The notes under the pieces: model-generated
The model's input: the letters and a program-made list of their open reading frames with translations, nothing else
What the model was told of the DNA's origin: nothing
Database searches by the model: none
NCBI GenBank assembly: GCA_937951955.1
Contig: CALGAD010000107.1
Coordinates: 124,001-188,000 of the forward strand
Direction: 5' to 3'
Length of the DNA: 64,000 nucleotides
Source: an uncultured Bacillaceae bacterium
Lineage (GTDB): Bacteria > Bacillota > Bacilli > Bacillales > Caldibacillaceae
Made by a program: the position numbers and the translations under genes
In this document: piece after piece, positions 44,156 to 51,839 of the stretch
Position numbering within the stretch: position 1 is the first letter of the stretch
Layout of the letters: the number at the start of each line of letters is the position of its first letter

Positions 44156-44182
44156 AAGGTCCGGACATTCCGGGCCTTTTTA
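44156..44182 (+). terminator. terminator after asnS
   Basis: AAGGTCCGG / CCGGGCCTT 9-bp stem (one G-U), 5-base loop, T-run. Confidence 0.85.
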
Positions 44183-44268
44183 CATGGCCAATTTCTATGA
44201 ACCCCGAATTTTTATGTAAACAAAATGATTGATGATTCTTAGCAAAATTTTTCTTTCTCTTAATTCCG

Positions 44269-44297
44269 TTACCGAATCGAGTAATTCATGGTATACT
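44269..44297 (+). promoter_or_regulatory. promoter for dnaD-nth with extended -10
   Basis: TTACCG, a 17-bp spacer ending in TGG, and TATACT, 19 bases before the dnaD start codon. Confidence 0.55.
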
Positions 44298-44316
44298 ATG
44301 GTTGAGGTGCATACGT

Positions 44317-45021
44317 ATGAATAAAAAAATAGGTTTACAGATGCTGGAAGAAGGGGTTGTCGCAATACCCTCTTTTTTATTCCGTTATTATCGAAAAATC
44401 GGCTTAACTGATATTGAATGTATGGTTATTCTTCATTTATACGCTTTTATTGAAAAAGGGAAGGAATTCCCGACCCATAAAGAAATTTCGGAACGCATGA
44501 TGCTATCAGAGGAACAGTGTGCCCAAACTTTTGCATCCCTTCTGCAAAGAGGGTATATTGAAATTACGCAAGGGTACCGGGAAGATGGCATTTATTATGA
44601 AAAATATAGTTTAGAACCGTTATGGACGCGGTTAATTGATCAATATATCATCGATGAATTCAAGGAAGAAAAGAAGGAGAAAGAACAAGAAGAAGGGGAG
44701 ATTTTCACTCTTTTTGAACAGGAGTTCGGACGACCGCTTTCACCGATTGAATGTGAAACGCTCTCGATGTGGATAGACCAAGATAAGCAAAGCCCTGCCC
44801 TTATTAAACAGGCTTTGAAAGAAGCAGTTCTCTCTGGAAAATTAAGCTTCCGCTATATTGATCGCATCTTGTTTGAATGGAAAAAGAACGGTATTACCAC
44901 GGTTGAGCAAGCAGAACAGCATTCTCGTAAATTCCGGACACAACAAAAAAAGATAGGAACCGTCGAACAACCTAAGAAAAAGACGAACAAAGTACCGTTT
45001 TACAATTGGCTGGAGAATTAA
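44317..45021 (+). CDS. dnaD: DNA replication initiation protein DnaD
   Basis: A 234-residue protein that works with DnaB and DnaI to load the replicative helicase. The N-terminal winged-helix oligomerisation domain covers about 1-100 (IGLTDIECMVILHLYAF). The C-terminal DnaD domain lies at about 128-200 (FEQEFGRPLSPIECETLSMW) and includes the YIDRILFEWKKNGI segment, and a basic tail follows. The ATG at 44317 follows GAGGTG. nth starts 11 bases after its stop. Confidence 0.94.
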   Translation: MNKKIGLQMLEEGVVAIPSFLFRYYRKIGLTDIECMVILHLYAFIEKGKEFPTHKEISERMMLSEEQCAQTFASLLQRGYIEITQGYREDGIYYEKYSLEPLWTRLIDQYIIDEFKEEKKEKEQEEGEIFTLFEQEFGRPLSPIECETLSMWIDQDKQSPALIKQALKEAVLSGKLSFRYIDRILFEWKKNGITTVEQAEQHSRKFRTQQKKIGTVEQPKKKTNKVPFYNWLEN

Positions 45022-45032
45022 GGAGTGTCATC

Positions 45033-45704
45033 ATGTTAACGAAAAAAGAAATTCGTTATTGTCTTGATGTCATGGGCGAAATGTTTCCGGATGCCCAATG
45101 TGAGTTAAATCATTCCAATCCTTTTGAATTATTAATCGCTGTTGTCTTATCCGCCCAGTGCACCGATGCAATGGTAAACCGGGTAACGGAAAAATTGTTT
45201 CAGAAATACAAAAAACCGGAAGACTATCTCCAGGTTCCCCTGGAAGAATTGCAACAAGATATTCGTTCGATCGGGCTTTATCGTAATAAATCCAAAAATA
45301 TTCAAAAGCTATGTAAAATGTTAATTGAAAAGTATAATGGCGAAGTACCGCAAGACCGGAAAGCGCTCATGGAACTACCAGGTGTGGGGCGGAAAACCGC
45401 CAATGTCGTTTTATCTGTTGCTTTTGGAATTCCGGCGATTGCCGTCGATACACATGTGGAGCGAGTCAGTAAACGATTAGGATTTTGTCGTTGGAAAGAT
45501 AGTGTACTGGAAGTTGAAAAAACATTAATGAAAAAAGTGCCTGAAGAAGAATGGTCCATTACCCATCATCGCATGATTTTCTTCGGAAGGTATCACTGCA
45601 AGGCGCAAAATCCGAATTGCCTGGAATGTCCGCTACTATCTTTATGTCGGGAAGGTAAGAAACGGACGAAAGGAATAGCAGAACAAACTGTAAATAGTAA
45701 ATAA
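45033..45704 (+). CDS. nth: endonuclease III (DNA glycosylase/AP lyase)
   Basis: A 223-residue HhH-GPD DNA glycosylase that removes oxidised pyrimidines. It has the HhH motif LPGVGRKTANVV with catalytic Lys121, Asp139 in AVDTHVERV, and a [4Fe-4S] cluster from Cys189, Cys196, Cys199 and Cys205. ATG at 45033 follows AAGGAGTG. The dnaD-nth pairing is conserved; ypoC, next in B. subtilis, is missing here. Confidence 0.96.
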   Translation: MLTKKEIRYCLDVMGEMFPDAQCELNHSNPFELLIAVVLSAQCTDAMVNRVTEKLFQKYKKPEDYLQVPLEELQQDIRSIGLYRNKSKNIQKLCKMLIEKYNGEVPQDRKALMELPGVGRKTANVVLSVAFGIPAIAVDTHVERVSKRLGFCRWKDSVLEVEKTLMKKVPEEEWSITHHRMIFFGRYHCKAQNPNCLECPLLSLCREGKKRTKGIAEQTVNSK

Positions 45705-45740
45705 AAAAGTGACTGGAAATGGAATTCCAGTCACTTTTTT
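45703..45740. terminator. bidirectional terminator between nth and ponA
   Basis: AAAAAAGTGACTGGAA pairs with TTCCAGTCACTTTTTT around a 6-base loop, with U-tracts for both strands. It serves the converging nth and ponA transcripts. Confidence 0.92.
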
Positions 45741-45748
45741 GTGGGCTA

Positions 45749-48397
45749 TTAACTGACAAACCGTTTTTCATTGAGAATTCCCTGAAAATTGGCTGGTGGC
45801 CAGAAGAAAGCACTGCGGTTTTTATTATTCTCCTTTCTGCGGTCTGAACCGGTATGATTTCCCTGATCGTTTGAATCATCTTCACCTTCGCCATTTCCTT
45901 CATTCGGATTGTCGCCATCATCCGGATTGCCATTGTTTCCAGGATTTTCAGGATGATCTTGATCCGGTTCTTCCCCGGGTTCATTGTTATGATTGCCATT
46001 TCTATTTCCATCTCCTGGTTGTTCATCCTCATCATCCGGCGGGAAAAGCCCATCAAGAATATCATCGATAAACGAAGTCGTATCTAACGGGACTGTTGCC
46101 GGTTCACTGGCTTGTTCACCAAGTTTAGCAATGACGATAAATGTGTACTCGTGTCCCGGTTCGACTTGCTCAATATTCAGTCCAGTTGCCGAAGTAGTGG
46201 TAACTGTCTGTTCGTTACTGCCATCAATTTTCACACGTACTTCAAATTCCACTTCATCGACATCGGGATATTCCCAGGTTAATGTAGCAACATAGTTTTC
46301 TTCATCATAGTCTACTTTTAAGTTTTGAACAGGCGGTACTTCCTCCAATTCTTGCGAAACTTCTGTCGGTTCCGTTCCTTTCACGAAATATTCATAAACG
46401 ATCTGATCTTCTGGAGTGAAAGGATTTGGCAATTGTGGCGGATTTGAGCCTTTAACAACGCCAACTTTAACGACACTTTCGGGCTGTTTAAAGTTCGGTA
46501 CATCTTTCCCTTTATGAACTTCTGTCATTAAGTCTTTGAATATTTCCGCCGGCAGTCGTTTTTCCGTCGGATATTTTTTCTGTTCGTTACCGACCCAGAC
46601 GGCTGCAGTATATAACGGTGAATAGCCGACATACCAGGAATCCGGTGAGTCTTTGCGCGTGACATCCCATTTTTCCAGTTCATCTGGCGTGTAGTTTGTC
46701 GTACCTGTTTTTGCAGCGATAGGAACTCCGGATACGGCGCCCCGGGTTGCGGTGCCGTATTGTACGGCAGAACGAAGCATGTCAGTAATCATAAACGCCG
46801 TATAATCACTCATCGCTACTTTTGGCTCAGGTTTTAAATCAATTTCCGTAACGCCGTCAGCCAATACTATCTTCCGGATGACATGAGGTTCATTATATAT
46901 CCCACCGTTACCAAAGGCGCTGAAGGCACCGGCCATATGGACGGGAGCGACCCCGGTATCAAAACCACCGAGAACATACGATTCATAGATTTCCGGCAAA
47001 GGAATTCCCAGACCTTCGGCAAATTCCTTCGCTCTTTCCAGACCGACTTCTTGAATCGTTTTAACGGCCGGGATATTTCGGGAATATGCCAGGTGATAAC
47101 GAATCGATTGAACACCTTTGTAACTGTTATCCCAGTTTCTTAGTTTTGTTCCATCTGAATACGTATGGGGTTCATCTGCCATTTGATGATACGTGGACCA
47201 TTTAAAGTCTTCGATAGCCGGACCGTAAGCCAGGACTGGTTTAATCGTCGAACCAGGCTGTCTTTGAATATCCATCGCGAAGTTATAACCACGGCGCACT
47301 TCCTGGTTCCGTCCACCACCAATGGCACGAATTTCACCAGTCGATGTATCGAGCAAGACAACCCCGGCTTGCAGACGATCATCAGGGAATTTGACGTATT
47401 CATCGGTATTTAAAATATTGTACACTGTTTTTTGCGCTTCCGGATCGAGGGTCGAATAAATTTGCAATCCTTCGGTGAAAGGATCATAGCCTAATGCTTC
47501 GACTTCATCAATGATTTGATCAATAAAGGAGTCTAAATATGCATCATCAGACTCTTGTTCTTGTTCAACAATTAACGAAGATGCGTGCACTTCCTGGGCT
47601 TCTAGCATTTCTTCTTCGGTAATATATCCGTGCTGATGCATTAAGTGCAATACGGTGTTTTTCCTTTTATCTGCTAAATCAGGATTGACAAAAGGATTGT
47701 ATGCATTCGGACGCTGGGGCAGACCGGCAATAATCGCTGCCTCGGGCAATGTCAATTCATCCAATTCTTTACCGAAATACGTGTTCGCGGCTTCTTTAAT
47801 TCCGTAAACATTGCCGCCCATCGACACTTTGTTGACATACAGTTCGAAAATCTCTTCCTTGGAAAAATGGCGTTCTAATTGCAATGCAAGCCATGCTTCC
47901 TGAACTTTCCGGGTTATCGTTTTTTCATGTGTTAAAAAGTACATCTTGACAACTTGCTGGGTGATCGTACTTCCACCCTGGGACCCAAATCCGTCGGTAA
48001 TATTACTAATAACTGCTCCACCCAAACGAATCGGATCGATTCCGGTATGTTTAAAGAATCGCGAGTCTTCCGTTGCGATGATCGCATCGACAACGAGTTT
48101 CGGAATTTCATCAAATTCTACTAAATCTCTTTTTTCGGTACCAATTTCGGCAACCGGTTCACCATTCATATCATATATCGTGGAAGGTACCGGTGTTGTC
48201 AGTTTTTCGGGATCAAATTCAGGCGCTTTACTGATCATGATGGCAGCTGTAGCCACGCCACCAACTAAACAGAGGAAAAATATCACAAGTAATATGAGAA
48301 ATATTTTTTTAAACATTCCTTTTCCTTTCTTTTTACCTGGTTTCTTTTTAGTTTGATTTCTACGTTTTTCCAATCTCGATTTATACTGTTCACTCAT
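45749..48397 (-). CDS. ponA: class A penicillin-binding protein 1 (PonA)
   Basis: An 882-residue bifunctional peptidoglycan synthase. The order is: a basic cytoplasmic tail (1-28), a membrane anchor (about 30-55) and a glycosyltransferase domain with catalytic Glu110 (IIATEDSRFFKH). A transpeptidase domain follows with SxxK at Ser383-Lys386 (GSTIKP), SRN at 439-441 and KTG at 563-565. A fibronectin type III-like domain (about 688-775) is followed by a Gly/Asn/Asp/Glu/Pro-rich disordered tail. Unusually, the tail ends in a basic, then aromatic stretch (residues about 850-882). The second ATG is used because AAAGGATGG overlaps the first. Downstream of recU in one operon. Confidence 0.95.
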   Translation of the reverse strand: MSEQYKSRLEKRRNQTKKKPGKKKGKGMFKKIFLILLVIFFLCLVGGVATAAIMISKAPEFDPEKLTTPVPSTIYDMNGEPVAEIGTEKRDLVEFDEIPKLVVDAIIATEDSRFFKHTGIDPIRLGGAVISNITDGFGSQGGSTITQQVVKMYFLTHEKTITRKVQEAWLALQLERHFSKEEIFELYVNKVSMGGNVYGIKEAANTYFGKELDELTLPEAAIIAGLPQRPNAYNPFVNPDLADKRKNTVLHLMHQHGYITEEEMLEAQEVHASSLIVEQEQESDDAYLDSFIDQIIDEVEALGYDPFTEGLQIYSTLDPEAQKTVYNILNTDEYVKFPDDRLQAGVVLLDTSTGEIRAIGGGRNQEVRRGYNFAMDIQRQPGSTIKPVLAYGPAIEDFKWSTYHQMADEPHTYSDGTKLRNWDNSYKGVQSIRYHLAYSRNIPAVKTIQEVGLERAKEFAEGLGIPLPEIYESYVLGGFDTGVAPVHMAGAFSAFGNGGIYNEPHVIRKIVLADGVTEIDLKPEPKVAMSDYTAFMITDMLRSAVQYGTATRGAVSGVPIAAKTGTTNYTPDELEKWDVTRKDSPDSWYVGYSPLYTAAVWVGNEQKKYPTEKRLPAEIFKDLMTEVHKGKDVPNFKQPESVVKVGVVKGSNPPQLPNPFTPEDQIVYEYFVKGTEPTEVSQELEEVPPVQNLKVDYDEENYVATLTWEYPDVDEVEFEVRVKIDGSNEQTVTTTSATGLNIEQVEPGHEYTFIVIAKLGEQASEPATVPLDTTSFIDDILDGLFPPDDEDEQPGDGNRNGNHNNEPGEEPDQDHPENPGNNGNPDDGDNPNEGNGEGEDDSNDQGNHTGSDRRKENNKNRSAFFWPPANFQGILNEKRFVS

Positions 48398-48480
48398 GTA
48401 TACCATCCTTTCGTTCCATCAAGTAAAATCGATTAAATAGCTGATGGAATCATTCCCATAAAATATTGGTACGGAAAGTT

Positions 48481-49089
48481 TCAGCAGTCGAGAATATCGC
48501 TGTATAGGGAATCTATTATTTTAATATAATCAATTCTCGGCTGGATGCCAAGAGGAATCTTTTTTCCAAACTGCTCGATTTCTTCTTTCGTAATGGATTT
48601 TCGTCCACCTGTTTGCATTCGTTCCCAAAATCGTAACAAATGCTTTGCTTCCAGTAAAAATACTTCCTCTGTTGTTGAAAAACGAATGATAACAAAACTG
48701 ATCCCGCCACAGGCAACTACACCTTTCATATGCTGAATTTGATGTTCGTGAAAATTTTTCAATGGGAATGATGTGGTATTTTTCGTTTCTTTAGCTTCAA
48801 AATCGATGTATCTACCCCGGTACACACCATTATAGTCAGTCGTGGATGGAGTTTTAAAATATGCTTCTTTAATCACGGCGCGACTGCGATGGGGGTAGTC
48901 GACCTGGACAATTTGTACCGGAGTCGGTTTTTTATGAATAACCGCGATACCATTTGCTAAATAATACTCGTTAGATGCATTAATATCTTCTTCCAGGGTC
49001 ATTCCCCGGCCCCCATAGATAGGTGCAGTCGTTTTTTTCTTTATTTCTTTCCCCTTATAAATTTTACCGTTCGGATAACGGATTTCCAA
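48481..49089 (-). CDS. recU: Holliday junction resolvase RecU
   Basis: A 202-residue endonuclease that cleaves Holliday junctions and is needed for recombination and chromosome segregation. The catalytic core is STTDYNGVYRGRYIDFEAKETKN read in pieces: Asp in TTDYNG and the DFEAKET acidic-lysine motif. The frame is open from 49113, but GAGGTGAT stands 6 bases before a TTG at 49089, giving MEIRYPNGK, which matches the conserved MIRYPNGK start. recU-ponA is the conserved operon. It diverges from yppC with only 38 bases between the starts. Confidence 0.94.
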   Translation of the reverse strand: MEIRYPNGKIYKGKEIKKKTTAPIYGGRGMTLEEDINASNEYYLANGIAVIHKKPTPVQIVQVDYPHRSRAVIKEAYFKTPSTTDYNGVYRGRYIDFEAKETKNTTSFPLKNFHEHQIQHMKGVVACGGISFVIIRFSTTEEVFLLEAKHLLRFWERMQTGGRKSITKEEIEQFGKKIPLGIQPRIDYIKIIDSLYSDILDC

Positions 49090-49127
49090 ATGGATCACCT
49101 CGATTTTGTACACTTTAAGGAGGAGAC

Positions 49128-50087
49128 ATGCTGAAGGACAGCTTTGAGAAAAAGCTCATCTACCACATTCAAAACGAGACGAAAAAAGGGAATAAGGACA
49201 ATATTTCCCGGACAAAATGTTACGAATCTTTCTATTTCCGGTATCCGGAAATCCAGTGGAGCCTGTTAGCCGGATTCGTATCCCGCAATGCGGGCTGGCA
49301 TATGTGTGATTTAGAAGGCATTTTATTTACAAAAATTTTTTCAAAAAATTTTCGCCGGGCCATTTTTACGATCTACGAAAAAGCGAACTGGCTCATTTTT
49401 CAAGATGTCTATCCCCAATTATTGCTCTATCATTATTCGACGGTTATTAACAAACCTTTGTTTCACCTACTACCATATTTCTCAGTTTCTCGTTTTATGC
49501 AAAGAGAGTGGCTGCGGTTTTGGGAAAAACGTGATAAACAGCGCCTTCTTTATGCGCTTATCATTAATGAGCAAAATTTAATCCAGGAACCTATCATAAA
49601 TAATCAGGAGAATCAGCGCCTTGTCTTTCAATCAATCCCTTACCAGTTTCAGGATCGTTTTTCTTACAGCTTTGTTCTGTTGCCCACACTAGAAGGGATA
49701 CTTTACGGCTGTCCCGTGAAAAAATTCACGGATCTTCACGAACGGATCGAATTAGGTAAACGGTTAGCATTGATTTTATTTTCACAAAATCTCCAGCAAA
49801 AATTCCTCGATTTCGCAAAAAGTGTGGAACCGACCGGTTCTCGAATGGATTTCGCACAATTTATGAACGGAATAATTAAGCTAAAGACACCGATTTTACG
49901 GTTAACATATCCCATGGTTGACCATCCATCGGTTCAATTCAGGTCCTGGGATTCATACCGCCCTGTTCAAAATAGGTGGTTTGCAAAACCAGCCATGAAA
50001 AGAATAGGACCTGTCACCGAGAAATATGTGAAAAAGCAAAGGAAAATAGCCTATATGACTTTTATAAAAGATCTTGCTTTTTCATAA
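49128..50087 (+). CDS. yppC: YppC family (DUF2515) protein
   Basis: A 319-residue protein matching DUF2515/YppC, with conserved pieces ISRTKCYESFYFRYPEIQW and LAGFVSRNAGWHM near the N-terminus and an aromatic-rich centre. No clear membrane segment or catalytic motif. Same size and location (divergent from recU) as in B. subtilis; function unknown. AAGGAGGAGAC precedes the ATG. Confidence 0.84.
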   Translation: MLKDSFEKKLIYHIQNETKKGNKDNISRTKCYESFYFRYPEIQWSLLAGFVSRNAGWHMCDLEGILFTKIFSKNFRRAIFTIYEKANWLIFQDVYPQLLLYHYSTVINKPLFHLLPYFSVSRFMQREWLRFWEKRDKQRLLYALIINEQNLIQEPIINNQENQRLVFQSIPYQFQDRFSYSFVLLPTLEGILYGCPVKKFTDLHERIELGKRLALILFSQNLQQKFLDFAKSVEPTGSRMDFAQFMNGIIKLKTPILRLTYPMVDHPSVQFRSWDSYRPVQNRWFAKPAMKRIGPVTEKYVKKQRKIAYMTFIKDLAFS

Positions 50088-50091
50088 GAAA

Positions 50092-50119
50092 CAAAAAAGC
50101 AAGGAGTTTTACTCCTTGC
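50092..50119 (-). terminator. minus-strand terminator after sspM
   Basis: GCAAGGAGT / ACTCCTTGC 9-bp stem with 3-base loop; the U-tract (six A on the plus strand at 50093-50098) is correct for the minus strand, where it ends sspM. Confidence 0.82.
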
Positions 50120-50147
50120 ATTGTACCATAAATTATCTTTATTGAAA

Positions 50148-50258
50148 TCAGGTGGATGGCCGATTGGGGCCCGCCAATTTTGGATTTCCCTCGGCAGCTT
50201 TTGTGTATGCGCGATTCTCTTTTTCAGCACCGCGGTTTTTCTTCTTCTTTTTTGCCAA
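50148..50258 (-). CDS. sspM: small acid-soluble spore protein, SspM type
   Basis: A 36-residue basic protein: MAKKKKKNRGAEKENR, then a middle AYTKAAEG, then NPKLAGPNRPST at the end. The C-terminal GPNRPST matches B. subtilis SspM, a minor forespore protein, and the gene sits next to yppC as expected. The start is TTG, 6 bases after a strong AGGAGGTGA. It has its own terminator and a plausible sigma-G promoter. An overlapping plus-strand frame at 50121-50345 is a shadow. Confidence 0.85.
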   Translation of the reverse strand: MAKKKKKNRGAEKENRAYTKAAEGNPKLAGPNRPST

Positions 50259-50277
50259 AAAATTCACCTCCTGGTTT

Positions 50278-50307
50278 TAGTATTTTCAAATGTTAGTTTT
50301 TCATACA
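50278..50307 (-). promoter_or_regulatory. candidate sigma-G promoter for sspM
   Basis: On the minus strand TGTATG (-35), 17 bp, AATACTA (-10) approximates the forespore consensus TGAATA...CATACTA and lies about 20 bases before the sspM ribosome-binding site region. Confidence 0.5.
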
Positions 50308-50431
50308 AAAGAGCGTTTTTTCTGTCAAAAAACGACTATTTTTAGCGAAATTTTTCTAGTTTTGTCACCCGGGCAGGAAGAACGAGTTTTATGACGAAAG
50401 CATACACAAAACTGGATGAAGGGGGATGCTT

Positions 50432-50656
50432 GTGAGAGTGGGTATGCTTGCGAAAGAGAATCTTCTTAAGCAAATTCAACGGTTGGAGTTCATGCTGGAT
50501 GAAATAGATCAACAATTGTCGTTCGCCTGTCATCGGGAAATCAATCAGCGAACAAAAATACTGGAAGCACGATTCGATCATCTGGTAGAATCGATTCATT
50601 TGATTACGAAGAACAACAAAAAACAGGAGTTACCCATAACTAAAGAAGCTGTTTAA
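50432..50656 (+). CDS. small helical protein of unknown function
   Basis: A 74-residue helical protein. The layout LLKQIQRLEFMLDEI ... KILEARFDHLVESI faintly recalls Spo0E-type aspartyl-phosphate phosphatases (two helices with a conserved SxxLD), but the serine is replaced and the match is not convincing. B. subtilis has small genes (yppD, yppF) in this area that I cannot match to it. AAGGGGG touches the ATG at 50426, so the GTG at 50432 is the better-spaced start. A terminator follows at once. Confidence 0.55.
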   Translation: MRVGMLAKENLLKQIQRLEFMLDEIDQQLSFACHREINQRTKILEARFDHLVESIHLITKNNKKQELPITKEAV

Positions 50657-50683
50657 CGAATAGCCTGTCTATTCGTTTTTTTA
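50657..50683 (+). terminator. terminator after the small gene
   Basis: CGAATAG / CTATTCG 7-bp stem, 5-base loop, seven T; it begins at the base after the stop codon. Confidence 0.88.
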
Positions 50684-50720
50684 TTGCCAGATTATCTCCA
50701 GCTGAAAAGGCCGATAGCAA

Positions 50721-50749
50721 TTGTTTAGACGATTGTCATGTTATATTAT
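50721..50749 (+). promoter_or_regulatory. sigma-A promoter for yppE
   Basis: TTGTTT, 17 bp, TATTAT, 43 bases before the start. Confidence 0.5.
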
Positions 50750-50791
50750 AAACATGAGAATAAAGAACGATTGAAATAGGAGTTTTGTGAA

Positions 50792-51175
50792 ATGGAACAA
50801 TCGAGAATCGTGATGGAACAAACGAAACAGATGCTCGAATATCTAAAGAAAATAGAAAATATTTATGCCAGTCAAGCACAAACAGGGAAGGAAGCAGATT
50901 TTTATGGGGAAGTTAAACCATTTGTCGATGAGGCACACACAATTGCCGAACGATGGTGTGAAATGGCTACAGAATGGGTCAGGAAGGAAAAACCTCGAAA
51001 TCTATTCCCGCAACAAATCGATGCTTGTAAAGAAAATTTTAAAGAAATCTCGGTTCAGGCCTTTTATCCTGCAACAGATTATCGACGCTTTAAACATTAT
51101 GTGAATTCGACTCATTATATCCTGGAAAAATTACGTTCCGAGCTGTACAGCTTGAAACAGGAAGACACTGAATAG
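50792..51175 (+). CDS. yppE: YppE family (DUF1798) protein
   Basis: A 127-residue helical protein matching B. subtilis YppE, whose structure is a four-helix bundle of unknown function. The N-terminal RIVMEQTKQMLEYLKKIENIY and central AERWCEMATEWVRKEKPR are typical. AATAGGAG precedes the ATG at good distance. yppG follows after 59 bases. Confidence 0.82.
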   Translation: MEQSRIVMEQTKQMLEYLKKIENIYASQAQTGKEADFYGEVKPFVDEAHTIAERWCEMATEWVRKEKPRNLFPQQIDACKENFKEISVQAFYPATDYRRFKHYVNSTHYILEKLRSELYSLKQEDTE

Positions 51176-51234
51176 AATGTTTTTTCATAAATTAGGTATA
51201 TACCGGATGAAAAATTGATAGCAGGTGAAAATAT

Positions 51235-51681
51235 ATGTTCGACAGGAATTATTATTATCACCCTTATTCACCTCACATTTTTTTATATGATCTTAACAAT
51301 AGCGCTCGCCGATTACCACCGCGAACCTTTTTTGGTCGTAATCATATCCCGTTACATGAACCTTACTTTTTTAGGACCCAGCCATTCCATATCGATCCGT
51401 CCGGTTTTTTTCATCATAATGGTGATACTGTTCCTTTTCTTTTTGATAATCCGCTCCATTCCGTTTATATGAAAGAACGAGGGCCGTATCCACTTTTTCC
51501 GCAATTTCATCCACCCCTTATTCCTGCACCTTATCAGCGACCGCGACTCATCGACGCTTTTAAGACGAAAGAGGGTTATCTCGATATTAATAAAATGATT
51601 AAAACGGCCGGACAGTTAATCGGTACAGTCAATCAATTAGCCGGAACGATGAAAAATGTGAGCTCATTATTTAAAACTTGA
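51235..51681 (+). CDS. yppG: YppG-like protein
   Basis: A 148-residue protein with a Pro/His/Phe/Tyr-rich, probably disordered N-terminal two thirds and a conserved C-terminal part, DAFKTKEGYLDINKMI followed by KTAGQLIGTVNQLAGTM, typical of the YppG-like family (proteins of this kind occur in spore coats). The position after yppE matches B. subtilis. GCAGGTGAAAA precedes the ATG. Confidence 0.8.
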   Translation: MFDRNYYYHPYSPHIFLYDLNNSARRLPPRTFFGRNHIPLHEPYFFRTQPFHIDPSGFFHHNGDTVPFLFDNPLHSVYMKERGPYPLFPQFHPPLIPAPYQRPRLIDAFKTKEGYLDINKMIKTAGQLIGTVNQLAGTMKNVSSLFKT

Positions 51682-51718
51682 CTTGATGGAACTGAAATAT
51701 CCGGTTTCGAGAACGGCA

Positions 51719-51746
51719 AGCACGCAGAGTTTTGCGCGCTTTTTCT
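51719..51746 (+). terminator. terminator after yppEG
   Basis: AGCACGCA / TGCGCGCT stem with one mismatch, 6-base loop and T-run. Confidence 0.55.
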
Positions 51747-51762
51747 TATGCCACAGTTCATC

Positions 51763-51791
51763 TTTCCATTCGAACGTTTATTCGATATAAT
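51763..51791 (+). promoter_or_regulatory. promoter for mrfAB with LexA-like palindrome in the spacer
   Basis: TTTCCA, 17 bp, TATAAT. Between the boxes CGAACGTTTATTCG (51771-51784) is a near-palindrome one mismatch from the Bacillus LexA half-site arrangement CGAAC-N4-GTTCG. Confidence 0.5.
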
Positions 51792-51839
51792 TTGAAATAT
51801 GAGAAGTTCTGGCGGTAAAAGAATGAAAAGGGTGATCTC

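Noticed and set aside
45559..46065. Minus-strand frame of 168 codons overlapping the ponA end
   Set aside because: It is a shadow of the repetitive Gly/Asn/Asp-coding segment of ponA, crosses the bidirectional terminator and overlaps nth.
50121..50345. Plus-strand 74-codon frame
   Set aside because: Opposite strand of sspM; no ribosome-binding site; hydrophobic reading is a shadow of Lys-rich coding.
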